A stretch of DNA of 44,093 nt. It comes from Pseudoalteromonas sp. G4 (GTDB lineage Bacteria > Pseudomonadota > Gammaproteobacteria > Enterobacterales > Alteromonadaceae). Position numbers and translations under genes: made by a program. The stretch spans positions 1 to 44,093 of the forward strand of contig NZ_JAPEHW010000027.1 in the NCBI RefSeq assembly GCF_028875915.1. The letters are read 5' to 3'. Positions 24,741-32,869 of this stretch are shown in pieces. Position 1 is the first letter of the stretch; each line of letters starts with the position of its first letter. A model generated the notes under the pieces. The model was given only the letters and a program-made list of their open reading frames with translations, was not told the DNA's origin and did no database searches.

Positions 24741-25718
24741 ATGCAAAACCTGCCTTTTAGTCAAATGCCGCTGGCACGTTGTTCGCGTGAGCGCAGCAAA
24801 CCCGAATTTATCAAAACTCAACTTAATCGTGTTGATGCAAAAGTATTGCTCTTTTATCAAGACAATATGCTTTCAACAAGTCATTTGGATGATTTGTTAT
24901 GGTTAAGTGTTGAACACGTTTCTCAAATTTTAGGTCGCAAACCACACCTATTTTTAGGGCTTGATAATGAAACGCCTTACTTTGCCATGGAAATTTCTCA
25001 GCAAGAGTTGCAACTGGATGAACTCAGTTGTTATCAAACCTTGCCTTTTCGCGGTCAACTTGCGAGTTTCCCTGCAACAAGTGTTGCGATTGCGGGTTAT
25101 GCTAAAACCTTACTGCATTGGCATAAAACCCACGTGTATTGTGGCCGTTGTGGCAGTAAAAACATATCATTTGAAGGTGGCTATTCACGTAAATGTACCA
25201 ATAAACAATGTGGTCATATTACCTTTCCTCGTCACGATCCTGCGGTGATTATGATAGTGAAAAAAGTGTTTGATGATGGCATTGAGCGCTGTTTGCTTGG
25301 CCGTCAAGCGTCGTGGCCAACTGGCAATTACTCAGCGCTTGCTGGCTTTGTGGATGCAGGCGAAACTCTTGAAGAGGCGGTTATTCGTGAAGTAAAAGAA
25401 GAGTCAGGCGTTGATGTGAATGAGGTTGAATACATTGCATCGCAACCTTGGCCTTTTCCAAGTTCCGTTGATGTGAATGAGGTTGAATACATTGCATCGC
25501 AACCTTGGCCTTTTCCAAGTTCCGTGATGATAGGTTTTGTCGCTACAGCTAGCAGTACAGACGTTGATATTGGCGAAGATGAATTAGAAGATGCACGCTG
25601 GTTTAGTCGTGACGAATTAGCCGAATTTGGTGAGTGGGGCGATGAAACTAGCACCTTTAAAAAGCCACGTTTTAGTTCGATTAGCCGCTTTTTATTGGAG
25701 CATTGGATTAACTCATAA
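24741..25718 (+). CDS. nudC: NADH pyrophosphatase NudC with an internal duplication
   Basis: A 325-aa Nudix hydrolase that cleaves NADH to NMNH and AMP; family members also remove NAD caps from RNA. A four-Cys zinc ribbon (Cys134, 137, 152, 157) leads into the Nudix domain. The Nudix box is complete from Gly202 to Val224 (GX5EX7REVXEEXGV). The NADH-specific SQPWPFP motif appears twice, at 234-240 and 253-259, because residues 224-242 are repeated exactly as 243-261. Without the copy it would be 306 aa. The reading frame is kept. The insert sits next to the active site, so activity is uncertain. The start codon has no clear ribosome site. Confidence 0.9.
   Translation: MQNLPFSQMPLARCSRERSKPEFIKTQLNRVDAKVLLFYQDNMLSTSHLDDLLWLSVEHVSQILGRKPHLFLGLDNETPYFAMEISQQELQLDELSCYQTLPFRGQLASFPATSVAIAGYAKTLLHWHKTHVYCGRCGSKNISFEGGYSRKCTNKQCGHITFPRHDPAVIMIVKKVFDDGIERCLLGRQASWPTGNYSALAGFVDAGETLEEAVIREVKEESGVDVNEVEYIASQPWPFPSSVDVNEVEYIASQPWPFPSSVMIGFVATASSTDVDIGEDELEDARWFSRDELAEFGEWGDETSTFKKPRFSSISRFLLEHWINS
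25410..25523 (+). repeat. Exact 57-bp tandem duplication inside nudC
   Basis: Bases 25410-25466 and 25467-25523 are identical, head to tail, with no mismatch, and 57 is a multiple of three. The copy encodes 19 residues ending in the SQPWPFPSS motif. Perfect identity points to a recent event or an assembly artefact. Confidence 0.97.
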
Positions 25719-25728
25719 CAAATTTGAT

Positions 25729-25757
25729 TTGATTAGACGTCTAAAAGTCTATTTAAT
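25729..25757 (+). promoter_or_regulatory. metC promoter with MetJ-type operator in the spacer
   Basis: Candidate -35 TTGATT (25729-25734) and -10 TTTAAT (25752-25757) are 17 bases apart. The spacer holds AGACGTCT (25735-25742), a perfect met box, followed by AAAAGTCT (25743-25750), a 6-of-8 second box. Two tandem 8-mers are the minimum MetJ binding unit, so methionine (as AdoMet) should repress metC. Confidence 0.75.
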
Positions 25758-25789
25758 ATTTGCAACAGAACCAAGAGTAGATTTGATTA

Positions 25790-26965
25790 ATGAAAGCTAA
25801 TACCCAAATTATTCACGCAGGTCGTAAAACAAAATATACCCAAGGTGTGGTGAATCCGGTTGTACAGCGCGCCTCAACCATAGTATTTGACTCTGTTGCG
25901 CAAATGAAAGAAAACACCGCAAAACGCGGTGAACAAGCGCTATTTTACGGGCGTCGTGGCACCCATACTCACTTTGCCCTACAAGATGCGATTACAGAAC
26001 TTGAACAAGGTGCTGGTTGTGCGTTATTTCCAAGTGGCGCGGCAGCGGTAAGTAACGCTATTTTGTCGTTTGTAAAAACCGGTGACCATATTTTAATGGT
26101 GGATACGGCGTACGAGCCAACGCGCGATTTTTGTGACAAAATTTTAGCCAATATGGGCGTGAGTACGACTTACTATGACCCGATGATTGGTGAAGGCATA
26201 GTCGAGCTTATTCAAGATAATACGGTATTGTTATTTTTAGAAGCACCTGGTTCCATTACCATGGAAGTGCAAGATGTACCACTTCTTACCAAAATTGCCA
26301 AAGCACATGATTTATTAGTGTTTATTGATAACACTTACGGTAATGGTTATTTTTTTAAACCACTTACACATGGTGTAGATGTATCCATTCAAGCGGCAAC
26401 CAAATATATCGTTGGTCATTCAGATGTGATGATGGGCGTTGCGATTGCAAATGAAGCGTGCTGGGAGCAATTACGTGAAAATGCCTATTTAATGGGGCAA
26501 TGTACTTCTGCTGATGATGCCTATTTAGCACTGCGTGGTTTACGTACCATGCCCGTGCGTTTAAAGCAGCATGAGCAAGCAGCGTTAGAAATTGCAAATT
26601 GGTTAAAAGACCACCCACTTGTGGATCATGTGCGTCACCCAATGTTTGATTCGTGCCCAGGGTCCGATGTATTTAAGCGAGATTTTAATGGTAGTACTGG
26701 GCTTTTCAGTTTTGTTTTAAAAGGCGGTAATCAAGCTGCGATTACTGCGTTATTAGATGGTATGAGTCATTTCAAAATGGGCTATTCATGGGGTGGCTTT
26801 GAAAGCTTGATTACGGTTACAAGTAGCTTTAATCGTATTCGTACCGTAACTAATTATGATTTTTCAGGACCTTTGGTACGAATTCATGTTGGACTTGAAG
26901 ACGTAGAAGATCTTAAACTGGACTTAAAAGCAGGATTAGAACGTTTCCAAGCACAATTAAAATAA
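25790..26965 (+). CDS. metC: Cystathionine beta-lyase
   Basis: A 391-aa PLP enzyme of the Cys/Met-metabolism family that cleaves cystathionine to homocysteine, pyruvate and ammonia. The PLP lysine is Lys205 in SIQAATKYIVGHSD. The N-terminal HAGRKTKYTQGVVNPVVQRAST and FYGRRGTHTHFAL (Tyr53, Arg55 phosphate contacts) fit MetC-type beta-lyases rather than gamma-synthases. Length is typical. The ribosome site is weak. It is preceded by a MetJ-type operator, agreeing with a methionine-biosynthesis role. The next gene, an ABC permease, begins 10 bases downstream, so read-through is possible. Confidence 0.92.
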   Translation: MKANTQIIHAGRKTKYTQGVVNPVVQRASTIVFDSVAQMKENTAKRGEQALFYGRRGTHTHFALQDAITELEQGAGCALFPSGAAAVSNAILSFVKTGDHILMVDTAYEPTRDFCDKILANMGVSTTYYDPMIGEGIVELIQDNTVLLFLEAPGSITMEVQDVPLLTKIAKAHDLLVFIDNTYGNGYFFKPLTHGVDVSIQAATKYIVGHSDVMMGVAIANEACWEQLRENAYLMGQCTSADDAYLALRGLRTMPVRLKQHEQAALEIANWLKDHPLVDHVRHPMFDSCPGSDVFKRDFNGSTGLFSFVLKGGNQAAITALLDGMSHFKMGYSWGGFESLITVTSSFNRIRTVTNYDFSGPLVRIHVGLEDVEDLKLDLKAGLERFQAQLK

Positions 26966-26974
26966 AGGAATTTT

Positions 26975-27796
26975 ATGGTTTCAACTAGCTTTCACCGTGT
27001 AATTGCATTTGCACAATTTGAATTTTCACGGTTTTTATTTTCAAAAAGAGGGCTAGTTGCCATTATTAGCTACCTTGCTATCTGGGCACTTATTTTGACC
27101 AATGTGGTGGCTAAAGGAGCTGCGTTTTTCAAAAATCCCCAATTTGAGCGTTTTATAACGCAAATTCTTGGAGAAGTGGGGCTTGAAAATTTATCAAACT
27201 GGCCGGTCCCTGAACTCATTGTGTTTTGGTTAGTTTCGGTGCTTACCTTTCCATTTTTTGCGATGTTTTCTTCTGCCGATCAACTTTGTGGTGATAAGGC
27301 ACGTGGCACAATTCGATTTTTATTACTGCGAGCAAAACGAGAAGATTTATTGCTTGGGCGTTTTTTAGGGCAAGTATTAGTCGTTAGCTCGTTTATCTTA
27401 CTTGCGTTAATAGCTAGCAATATTTTGATTGTATGGAACGACAGCACACAATTGGCAGCAGCACTTAACTTAAGTAGCGGCATTTTTATCGATTTAGTGT
27501 TTGTTGTGTTACCGATGATCGCTTTTATGTTGTTACTGAATGTTTATTCCACTTCATCTAAACAAGCGATAGTGCATTGTCTTTTATTACTAACGTTGGG
27601 CAGTATTATTATTGGCTTACTCGCAGATTATGTGTGGCAGGGGCTTGAGTTACTGAGTTATTTATTACCTAACGCTAACTTGTTTAACACTTTGTCTTTA
27701 TCGGCTAGCAAGGCTGAACAGTATTTGCTTCCTGTAGCGCAAACAGTGGCTTACGGTGCTTTAACCTTTACATTATTTAAGAAACAAGGGGTATAA
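26975..27796 (+). CDS. ABC-2 type transporter permease
   Basis: A 273-aa inner-membrane protein with about six hydrophobic segments. The order is a cytosolic N terminus, TM1 near 28-45, a long loop, TM2 around 83-100 (VFWLVSVLTFPFFAMF), a short cytosolic GDKARGTIRFLLLRAKRE loop, and four more segments. GdKARGTIrFLLlRaKR is the typical coupling-loop motif of ABC-2 exporters. A GGAAT site precedes ATG 26975. Its ATPase follows two bases after its stop. It probably exports a lipid, peptide or drug-like solute; the cargo cannot be read. Confidence 0.85.
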   Translation: MVSTSFHRVIAFAQFEFSRFLFSKRGLVAIISYLAIWALILTNVVAKGAAFFKNPQFERFITQILGEVGLENLSNWPVPELIVFWLVSVLTFPFFAMFSSADQLCGDKARGTIRFLLLRAKREDLLLGRFLGQVLVVSSFILLALIASNILIVWNDSTQLAAALNLSSGIFIDLVFVVLPMIAFMLLLNVYSTSSKQAIVHCLLLLTLGSIIIGLLADYVWQGLELLSYLLPNANLFNTLSLSASKAEQYLLPVAQTVAYGALTFTLFKKQGV

Positions 27797-27798
27797 CC

Positions 27799-28686
27799 AT
27801 GATTGAACTTAAAAATGTAAGTAAGCATTTTGCGTCTAACAAAGTCCTGGTTGATGTATCCATGACCATTCCAAGTGGCGAGCCGGTGGCGATTATAGGT
27901 CCTAATGGGGCAGGTAAAACCACACTTTTTAGCTTAATTTCAGGGTTTATTTCACCGAGTAGCGGTGAAGTACTGTTTGATGGCAAGGTGATACCACATA
28001 GTGAGCAATTTGGAAAACTTGCTGTGTTGCCGCAAGATGCGCAGCTTGATCCGCGCTTTACCATTGAAAAACAACTGGCTTTTTTCTCTAAACTTCAAGG
28101 CTTTAGTAAAAGCGAGGGAATAACTGAAGTTTCTCGTGTACTTGGCTTAGTGGGTTTACTTGAGCATAAAACTAAAAAGCCACAAGAGCTTTCTCATGGT
28201 ATGCGAAAACGTGCGTGTATTGCGCAATCCTTGATTGGTAGCCCATCTTTTGTGTTGCTTGATGAGGCCACAGCAGGCCTTGACCCGGTGCATGCCAAAG
28301 AAGTTAGAGAGCTCATCGCGAGTTTAAGTAAAGACATCACCTTTATTTTAAGCTCACACGATTTAGCTGAGCTTGAGCGATTGTGCCAACGTGTGTTTGT
28401 GTTTGAAGCGGGCAGTTTGAAACAATACTCAGGTGATGGTGATACCACTTCTCAGGCCTATTTGACGCTGAGATTGAAACAGCATTTAGATAATTTAGAT
28501 AACGTGATTGCAGACCTTAATGGGTTAAGAAACTTAAAAGTAACTCAATCACGTGAATACTTAATTGAATACGATGCCAGTGTCACTGACTTTGATATTC
28601 AATTACTGCAATGTTTACATCACCAGAGCATTGCATATCAGCAAATTTATAATGGAAAAACACTTGAAAACCAGTTATTTGATTAA
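27799..28686 (+). CDS. ABC transporter ATP-binding protein
   Basis: A 295-aa nucleotide-binding subunit. Walker A GPNGAGKTT is at 34-42, the Q loop is VLPQDAQLD, the signature LSHGMRKR sits mid-protein, Walker B plus Glu is FVLLDEATAGLDP, and the switch His is in ILSSHDLAELE. A C-terminal ~70-residue extension (about 220-295) has a beta-alpha look, as in NatA/CcmA-like exporters. The SHGM signature instead of SGGQ is usual for this subgroup. It pairs with the permease just upstream, and its end overlaps the kinase gene start by 35 bases. Confidence 0.9.
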   Translation: MIELKNVSKHFASNKVLVDVSMTIPSGEPVAIIGPNGAGKTTLFSLISGFISPSSGEVLFDGKVIPHSEQFGKLAVLPQDAQLDPRFTIEKQLAFFSKLQGFSKSEGITEVSRVLGLVGLLEHKTKKPQELSHGMRKRACIAQSLIGSPSFVLLDEATAGLDPVHAKEVRELIASLSKDITFILSSHDLAELERLCQRVFVFEAGSLKQYSGDGDTTSQAYLTLRLKQHLDNLDNVIADLNGLRNLKVTQSREYLIEYDASVTDFDIQLLQCLHHQSIAYQQIYNGKTLENQLFD

Positions 28687-29671
28687 AAACTTTAATGCAT
28701 TAGATTTACCAACAGAGCCAAGCTATGAGCTTGCCTGTGCTATTTGCGATTTTACCGATGAAAAGCACTGGCAGCCACTGATTGAACAAATATGTGAAAA
28801 CAATGACTTGGCACTTACTGTGTTACAGCGTGCAAGCTCAGGTGAAAATCCCACATTTTTATTGGAAAGTGCCAGTAAACAATCGTTTTACATTAAATTA
28901 ATTGCGCCAAACTGGCTCTTTCAATATCACCACGAGGCCGAAGCGTTACGCCTTTGCGATAACGCATCCCTACCGATAGCAACACCCAAATTGATTGCCC
29001 ATGGCGAAATTAATAATTGGGGATACATTGTTACCGAGGGCTTGGAAGGTCAGTTGCTCTCAGATGTGTATAACGAACTAACACTTGAAGAACAAAAATC
29101 GATTGCAGATCAGCTAGGGCGCTTTTGCTTGCAAATGCACAGTATGCCAATGGAGAAATCAAGCGTACTTTATAAAGATTGGCAGGCATTTATTGAAGCG
29201 CAATACCACAATAGTTACGCCCGCCGAAAGCGACAAGGTTTACGCGCAGATTTTTTAGCCGATTTTATCCCTTATATTGCTCATACACCTTACAAAGCGC
29301 CTGAAACAAGTAATTTATACCTAATACACAGTGATTTGCACCCGGGTAATTTACTCGTAAAGCGAACTGATTCAGGGGCTATACTGTCTGGTGTAATTGA
29401 TTTTGGTGATGCCATCATTTGCAATGAACCGGTGTTTGAATTCACCACAGTGGGATTATTAATTGCAAAAGGTAGATCTGAGGTGTTTCAACAGTTTTTA
29501 GAAAGTTATTTATATCAAATTGATGATAAACGTACCTTTTTAAATAGCTTAATGACACTGACTTTATTACGACATACAGGTAATTTAAATTACCTTATTG
29601 AATATGTGCCAGGTGTAAAACAATGCACCAATTGGCCAGATGCTGAACAGTATCTTTTCCCTTTTCCATAG
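28652..29671 (+). CDS. APH-fold (aminoglycoside phosphotransferase/choline kinase family) kinase
   Basis: A 339-aa small-molecule kinase. The catalytic loop HSDLHPGNLL is at 226-235 and the metal-binding VIDFGDA at 248-254. An N-lobe lysine in FYIKL (Lys82) probably binds ATP. The family includes antibiotic, choline, homoserine and fructosamine kinases, and nothing here points to one of them. ATG 28652 is chosen because an earlier in-frame start at 28565 would extend 122 bases into the ABC gene. It overlaps the ABC gene by 35 bases, which suggests translational coupling, so the kinase may act on what the exporter moves. Resistance should not be assumed. Confidence 0.82.
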   Translation: MEKHLKTSYLIKNFNALDLPTEPSYELACAICDFTDEKHWQPLIEQICENNDLALTVLQRASSGENPTFLLESASKQSFYIKLIAPNWLFQYHHEAEALRLCDNASLPIATPKLIAHGEINNWGYIVTEGLEGQLLSDVYNELTLEEQKSIADQLGRFCLQMHSMPMEKSSVLYKDWQAFIEAQYHNSYARRKRQGLRADFLADFIPYIAHTPYKAPETSNLYLIHSDLHPGNLLVKRTDSGAILSGVIDFGDAIICNEPVFEFTTVGLLIAKGRSEVFQQFLESYLYQIDDKRTFLNSLMTLTLLRHTGNLNYLIEYVPGVKQCTNWPDAEQYLFPFP

Positions 29672-29685
29672 CAAAGGAGCAAATC

Positions 29686-30063
29686 ATGGGACTTTTATCA
29701 GGTTTAATAGGAAATGCGAGCGAAGTTGATAGCGAAGAAGTAGAACGTTTTATCGATAGTGCATTAATTGAAGGTGAACAAGTCGAAAAAGCGTACAAAG
29801 TGATCCGTGATGTCATGGTGTTTACCAACAAGCGCTTAATTTTGGTTGATCGCCAAGGTGTTCGTGGCAACAAAGCGGAAGTGCTGTCTATCCCATACGG
29901 TAAAATTACAAAATTTAGTAAAGAGTCAGCGGGCACCTTTGATCTCGATGCAGAATTAAAGATCTGGTTAGGCTCAGAGCCAAACCCAATGACAAAAGAG
30001 TTCAAAGCGGGTGATGATATTGACCAAGTCTACAAAATTTTAAGTCAGTACACATTAGGATAG
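29686..30063 (+). CDS. Bacterial PH-domain protein
   Basis: A 125-aa soluble protein matching the bPH_1 family: the central DVMVFTNKRLILVDRQGVRGNKAEVLSIPYGKI segment (about 45-77) and the GTFDLDAELKIWLGSEPNP strands (about 84-102) give the seven-strand barrel, followed by a C-terminal helix. Function is not known for most bacterial members; some are envelope-stress linked. It starts 14 bases after the kinase stop with a fine AAAGGAGC site, so it is the likely fourth gene of the ABC transcript. Confidence 0.85.
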   Translation: MGLLSGLIGNASEVDSEEVERFIDSALIEGEQVEKAYKVIRDVMVFTNKRLILVDRQGVRGNKAEVLSIPYGKITKFSKESAGTFDLDAELKIWLGSEPNPMTKEFKAGDDIDQVYKILSQYTLG

Positions 30064-30076
30064 TGCAACACACAAT

Positions 30077-30832
30077 ATGAAAAAAATAATTTTATCTTCT
30101 TTATTTCTCGTTTCAGCTGGCGTAAATGCTGCAAGTTATCAATCATTTAACGAGTTTAATTATGTAAATGCTGATAACTACGATGGTTTTGCATTGAGCA
30201 GCCACTACTTTTTTAAACCGCAAGCAATGATAGGTGTGTTAGATGAGTTTGGCTATCTAAATACCGATACTAACCTGTACGGCTCAATCAATAACTTTTA
30301 CGATGATAATGTTTACAATATTGGTGGCGAGTATTTCTTACCAAATAATGTATTTATCACCGCAGACATTGCCAAACAGGGAGACTTTGATGCCTTTAGT
30401 GTTGGCGCTGGTTTTTTACTGAATGATGATTTTAAAGTAAGTGCCCGTTACAGTGATGCTGATAACGCAGACGGCGAAGTATTTGCTCGCGCTGAATATA
30501 ATCATCAAATCAACCGCATTGATTATCTTGCAGTTAGTTTTGATACTGAAGTAGACCTTGATAGCTGGGAACTGGCTTCTCGCTATTTTATGGCACTTAA
30601 TAGCGCGCAGCATTTAGCAGTTGATGCATCAGTGACTGAAACTGGAAATGATTTAGTAACGCGGGTGTTTGGTACCTACTATTTAAACCAAGCAATCTCT
30701 GCGGGTGTTGGTGTTAATGATGGCAAGTTTGAAGTGAAAGCGAAATACTATACGGACGCCAATTTTGCCTTTTCAATTGGTTATCAAGATATTGATGAAG
30801 CTCTTGTTTTTGCTGTTTACGGCCAGTTTTAA
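30077..30832 (+). CDS. Putative outer-membrane porin-like beta-barrel protein
   Basis: A 251-aa exported protein with a clear signal peptide (first 18 residues, ending GVNA-AS). The mature part is a run of alternating polar/hydrophobic strands rich in Tyr, Phe, Asp and Asn, with short turns, ending ALVFAVYGQF with a terminal Phe, the usual barrel end. It looks like a small putative porin common in Pseudoalteromonas and relatives. The number of strands is perhaps 12. There is no good ribosome site. It follows the PH gene by 13 bases and is ended by its own terminator. The substrate is unknown. Confidence 0.75.
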   Translation: MKKIILSSLFLVSAGVNAASYQSFNEFNYVNADNYDGFALSSHYFFKPQAMIGVLDEFGYLNTDTNLYGSINNFYDDNVYNIGGEYFLPNNVFITADIAKQGDFDAFSVGAGFLLNDDFKVSARYSDADNADGEVFARAEYNHQINRIDYLAVSFDTEVDLDSWELASRYFMALNSAQHLAVDASVTETGNDLVTRVFGTYYLNQAISAGVGVNDGKFEVKAKYYTDANFAFSIGYQDIDEALVFAVYGQF

Positions 30833-30847
30833 AACTGTTTAAACAAT

Positions 30848-30877
30848 AAAAAACCGCTGAATTTCAGCGGTTTTTTT
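30848..30877. terminator. Bidirectional terminator between porin-like and M2 peptidase genes
   Basis: AAAAAACCGCTGA pairs with TCAGCGGTTTTTTT around loop ATT. A and T runs on both sides suit both converging genes. Confidence 0.92.
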
Positions 30878-30894
30878 GTTTAAGCTAAGTTAGA

Positions 30895-32724
30895 TTACCA
30901 ACCACATTGGCGACCTTTGTTTTGCTCATCTAAGTATTTTTGTAATGGTGCAAAGTAATCAAGAATCGCTGTTGCATCCATTTCTGGCTTACCCGTTACG
31001 CTTGCAAGCGCTTCTTGCCATGGACGGCTAGAACCCATTTTCAGCATCGCATCTAAACGCTCACCTGCTTCTTTTGAGTTATAAACGCTACAACGGTGAA
31101 TTGACTCTTTGCTACCCGCGATTTCACAAAGTGCACGGTGGAATTCAAATTGCAGAATGTGCGCTAAGAAATAACGTGTATAAGGTGTATTTCCTGGTAC
31201 GTGGTATTTTGCACCTGGATCAAAGTGTTCTTCAGTACGTGCTACTGGTGCTGCTACACCTTGGTACTTTTCACGCAGTTCCCACCATGCTTGGTTGTAG
31301 TTCTCTGGCGTTACTTCACCTGAGAATACTTTCCAGCGCCATTGGTCAACTAGTAGACCAAATGGGATAAATGCAATTTTATCCATAGCCATTTTCATTA
31401 GAAGGCCGATATCTTTTGATTCATCTGGTACTTCATCAAGTAAACCGATTTCTTTTAAGTAACCAGGTGTTACAGAAAGGGCGATAGTGTCACCAATTGC
31501 TTCGTGGAAGCCATCGTTAGCACTTTCTTGATAGTAAATTGGTTGTGTGTTGTAAGCGCGCTGGTAGAAGTTGTGGCCCAGTTCGTGGTGAATTACTGAG
31601 AATTCTTCACCAGTACGTTGGATACACATCTTAATACGTAAGTCGTCTTTGCTATCTAAGTTCCAAGCTGAAGCGTGACATTGCACGTCGCGATCTTGTG
31701 GTTTAATAAACAGTGAACGCTCGTAGAATGTCTCAGGTAATGGTGCAAAGCCCATTGAGGTAAAGAACTTCTCAGCACCGCGCACCATCTTTAGTTCGTC
31801 ATAGTTGTGCTCAGCAAGTAATTCAGTTACATCGTAACCTGGATCAGCGTTTGCAGGTGCAACTACATCGTAGATATTGCCCCACGTTTGTGCCCACATG
31901 TTACCAAGTAAGTGTGCTGGAATAGGCTTGTCTTGTGGTACTTTGTCTTCACCATATTTTTCGCCCAGTTTTGCGCGAACATGACAGTGTAGTGAATTAT
32001 ATAGCGGCTTAACTTGACCCCAAATACGATCTAGCTCTTTTGCAAAATCATCAGCTGGCATATCGTATTTACTACGCCACATTGCACCTGTATCTGCATA
32101 GCCAAGCTCGTTAGCACCTTGGTTGGTTAATTTAACTTGTTGCTCGTAAAGTGGACGCATTGGTTTAGCAACTTCACGCCAGCCAGTCCAAATATCAAGT
32201 AGCTCGTCGTAATCACGGCTAGTTGCCATGGTGGCTGTCATATCGCCAAGACTTAAGCACTTACCGTCCTCTTTACAGTATTTACCTTTACCATAAAGGC
32301 CGCCAAGTTCAGCAACGATTTTTGAAAGCTCAGCTGTTTTAGCCGGATCTTGTGGTGCAGGCAGGGTGAGTGCCAGCTTAAGTTTATCTAGTTTACGGCG
32401 GCTATCTTCGTCTAGGTCTAATTTATCAAATTTAGACGCTTCATTTGCTAAACGAACTACGGCAGCTGTCATCTTTTCGTTTGCTGCTGCCGATAGGCCT
32501 GAAGTATCGTGCGTAATAAAGTTTGCGTAAATCCATTCAGCACGGCTAACTTCGTTATAAAGCGCCATTAATTCTGTTTCAGTATTTGCTAAAAACGCTT
32601 TTGCGTCTTGAGCTGTGACTTGTTGTGTTGCAGTTGATTTTTCTGAATTATTTGCATTACAGCCAGTTAACGCAACGGCTGATGCTACCAAAATTGCTGG
32701 TAGTGAGAGTTTAAATGGTGTCAT
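30895..32724 (-). CDS. M2-family zinc peptidyl-dipeptidase lipoprotein (ACE-like)
   Basis: A 609-aa protein from the ATG at 32724, chosen for its AGGAAG site and a lipoprotein signal (lipid Cys22, ALTGC); a start 12 codons upstream would precede the signal. Zinc site HELGH is at 380-384 with the third ligand in FHEAIGD (Glu408). Downstream blocks FIPFGLLVDQWRW, REKYQGVAAPVARTEEHFDPGAKYH and YTRYFLAHILQFEFHRALC match angiotensin-converting enzyme family M2. It should remove dipeptides from peptide C termini in the periplasm or at the outer membrane, for peptide feeding. Monocistronic. Confidence 0.93.
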   Translation of the reverse strand: MTPFKLSLPAILVASAVALTGCNANNSEKSTATQQVTAQDAKAFLANTETELMALYNEVSRAEWIYANFITHDTSGLSAAANEKMTAAVVRLANEASKFDKLDLDEDSRRKLDKLKLALTLPAPQDPAKTAELSKIVAELGGLYGKGKYCKEDGKCLSLGDMTATMATSRDYDELLDIWTGWREVAKPMRPLYEQQVKLTNQGANELGYADTGAMWRSKYDMPADDFAKELDRIWGQVKPLYNSLHCHVRAKLGEKYGEDKVPQDKPIPAHLLGNMWAQTWGNIYDVVAPANADPGYDVTELLAEHNYDELKMVRGAEKFFTSMGFAPLPETFYERSLFIKPQDRDVQCHASAWNLDSKDDLRIKMCIQRTGEEFSVIHHELGHNFYQRAYNTQPIYYQESANDGFHEAIGDTIALSVTPGYLKEIGLLDEVPDESKDIGLLMKMAMDKIAFIPFGLLVDQWRWKVFSGEVTPENYNQAWWELREKYQGVAAPVARTEEHFDPGAKYHVPGNTPYTRYFLAHILQFEFHRALCEIAGSKESIHRCSVYNSKEAGERLDAMLKMGSSRPWQEALASVTGKPEMDATAILDYFAPLQKYLDEQNKGRQCGW

Positions 32725-32869
32725 TTTATTATCTTCCTTAGCTGGATGGCTTTGCGCCAATCTTCGCCATAATAGCAGGGCTATAAAACTGGGTAAACGT
32801 AGTTAGACTTTTTCGCGGATATGTCCATACTTGAATAAGAGTCAAATAAAGTCCAGGTAAGGTTTTAGA

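Noticed and set aside
28652..29671. Reading the APH-fold kinase as an antibiotic-resistance gene
   Set aside because: The motifs identify only the fold. Family members phosphorylate many metabolites, and no resistance context or mobile element is present.
32787..32804. FadR-like sequence AACTGGGTAAACGTAGTT upstream of fadE
   Set aside because: Only the outer arms match the E. coli consensus; the centre and length differ, and the fatty-acid regulator of this group may be PsrA instead.
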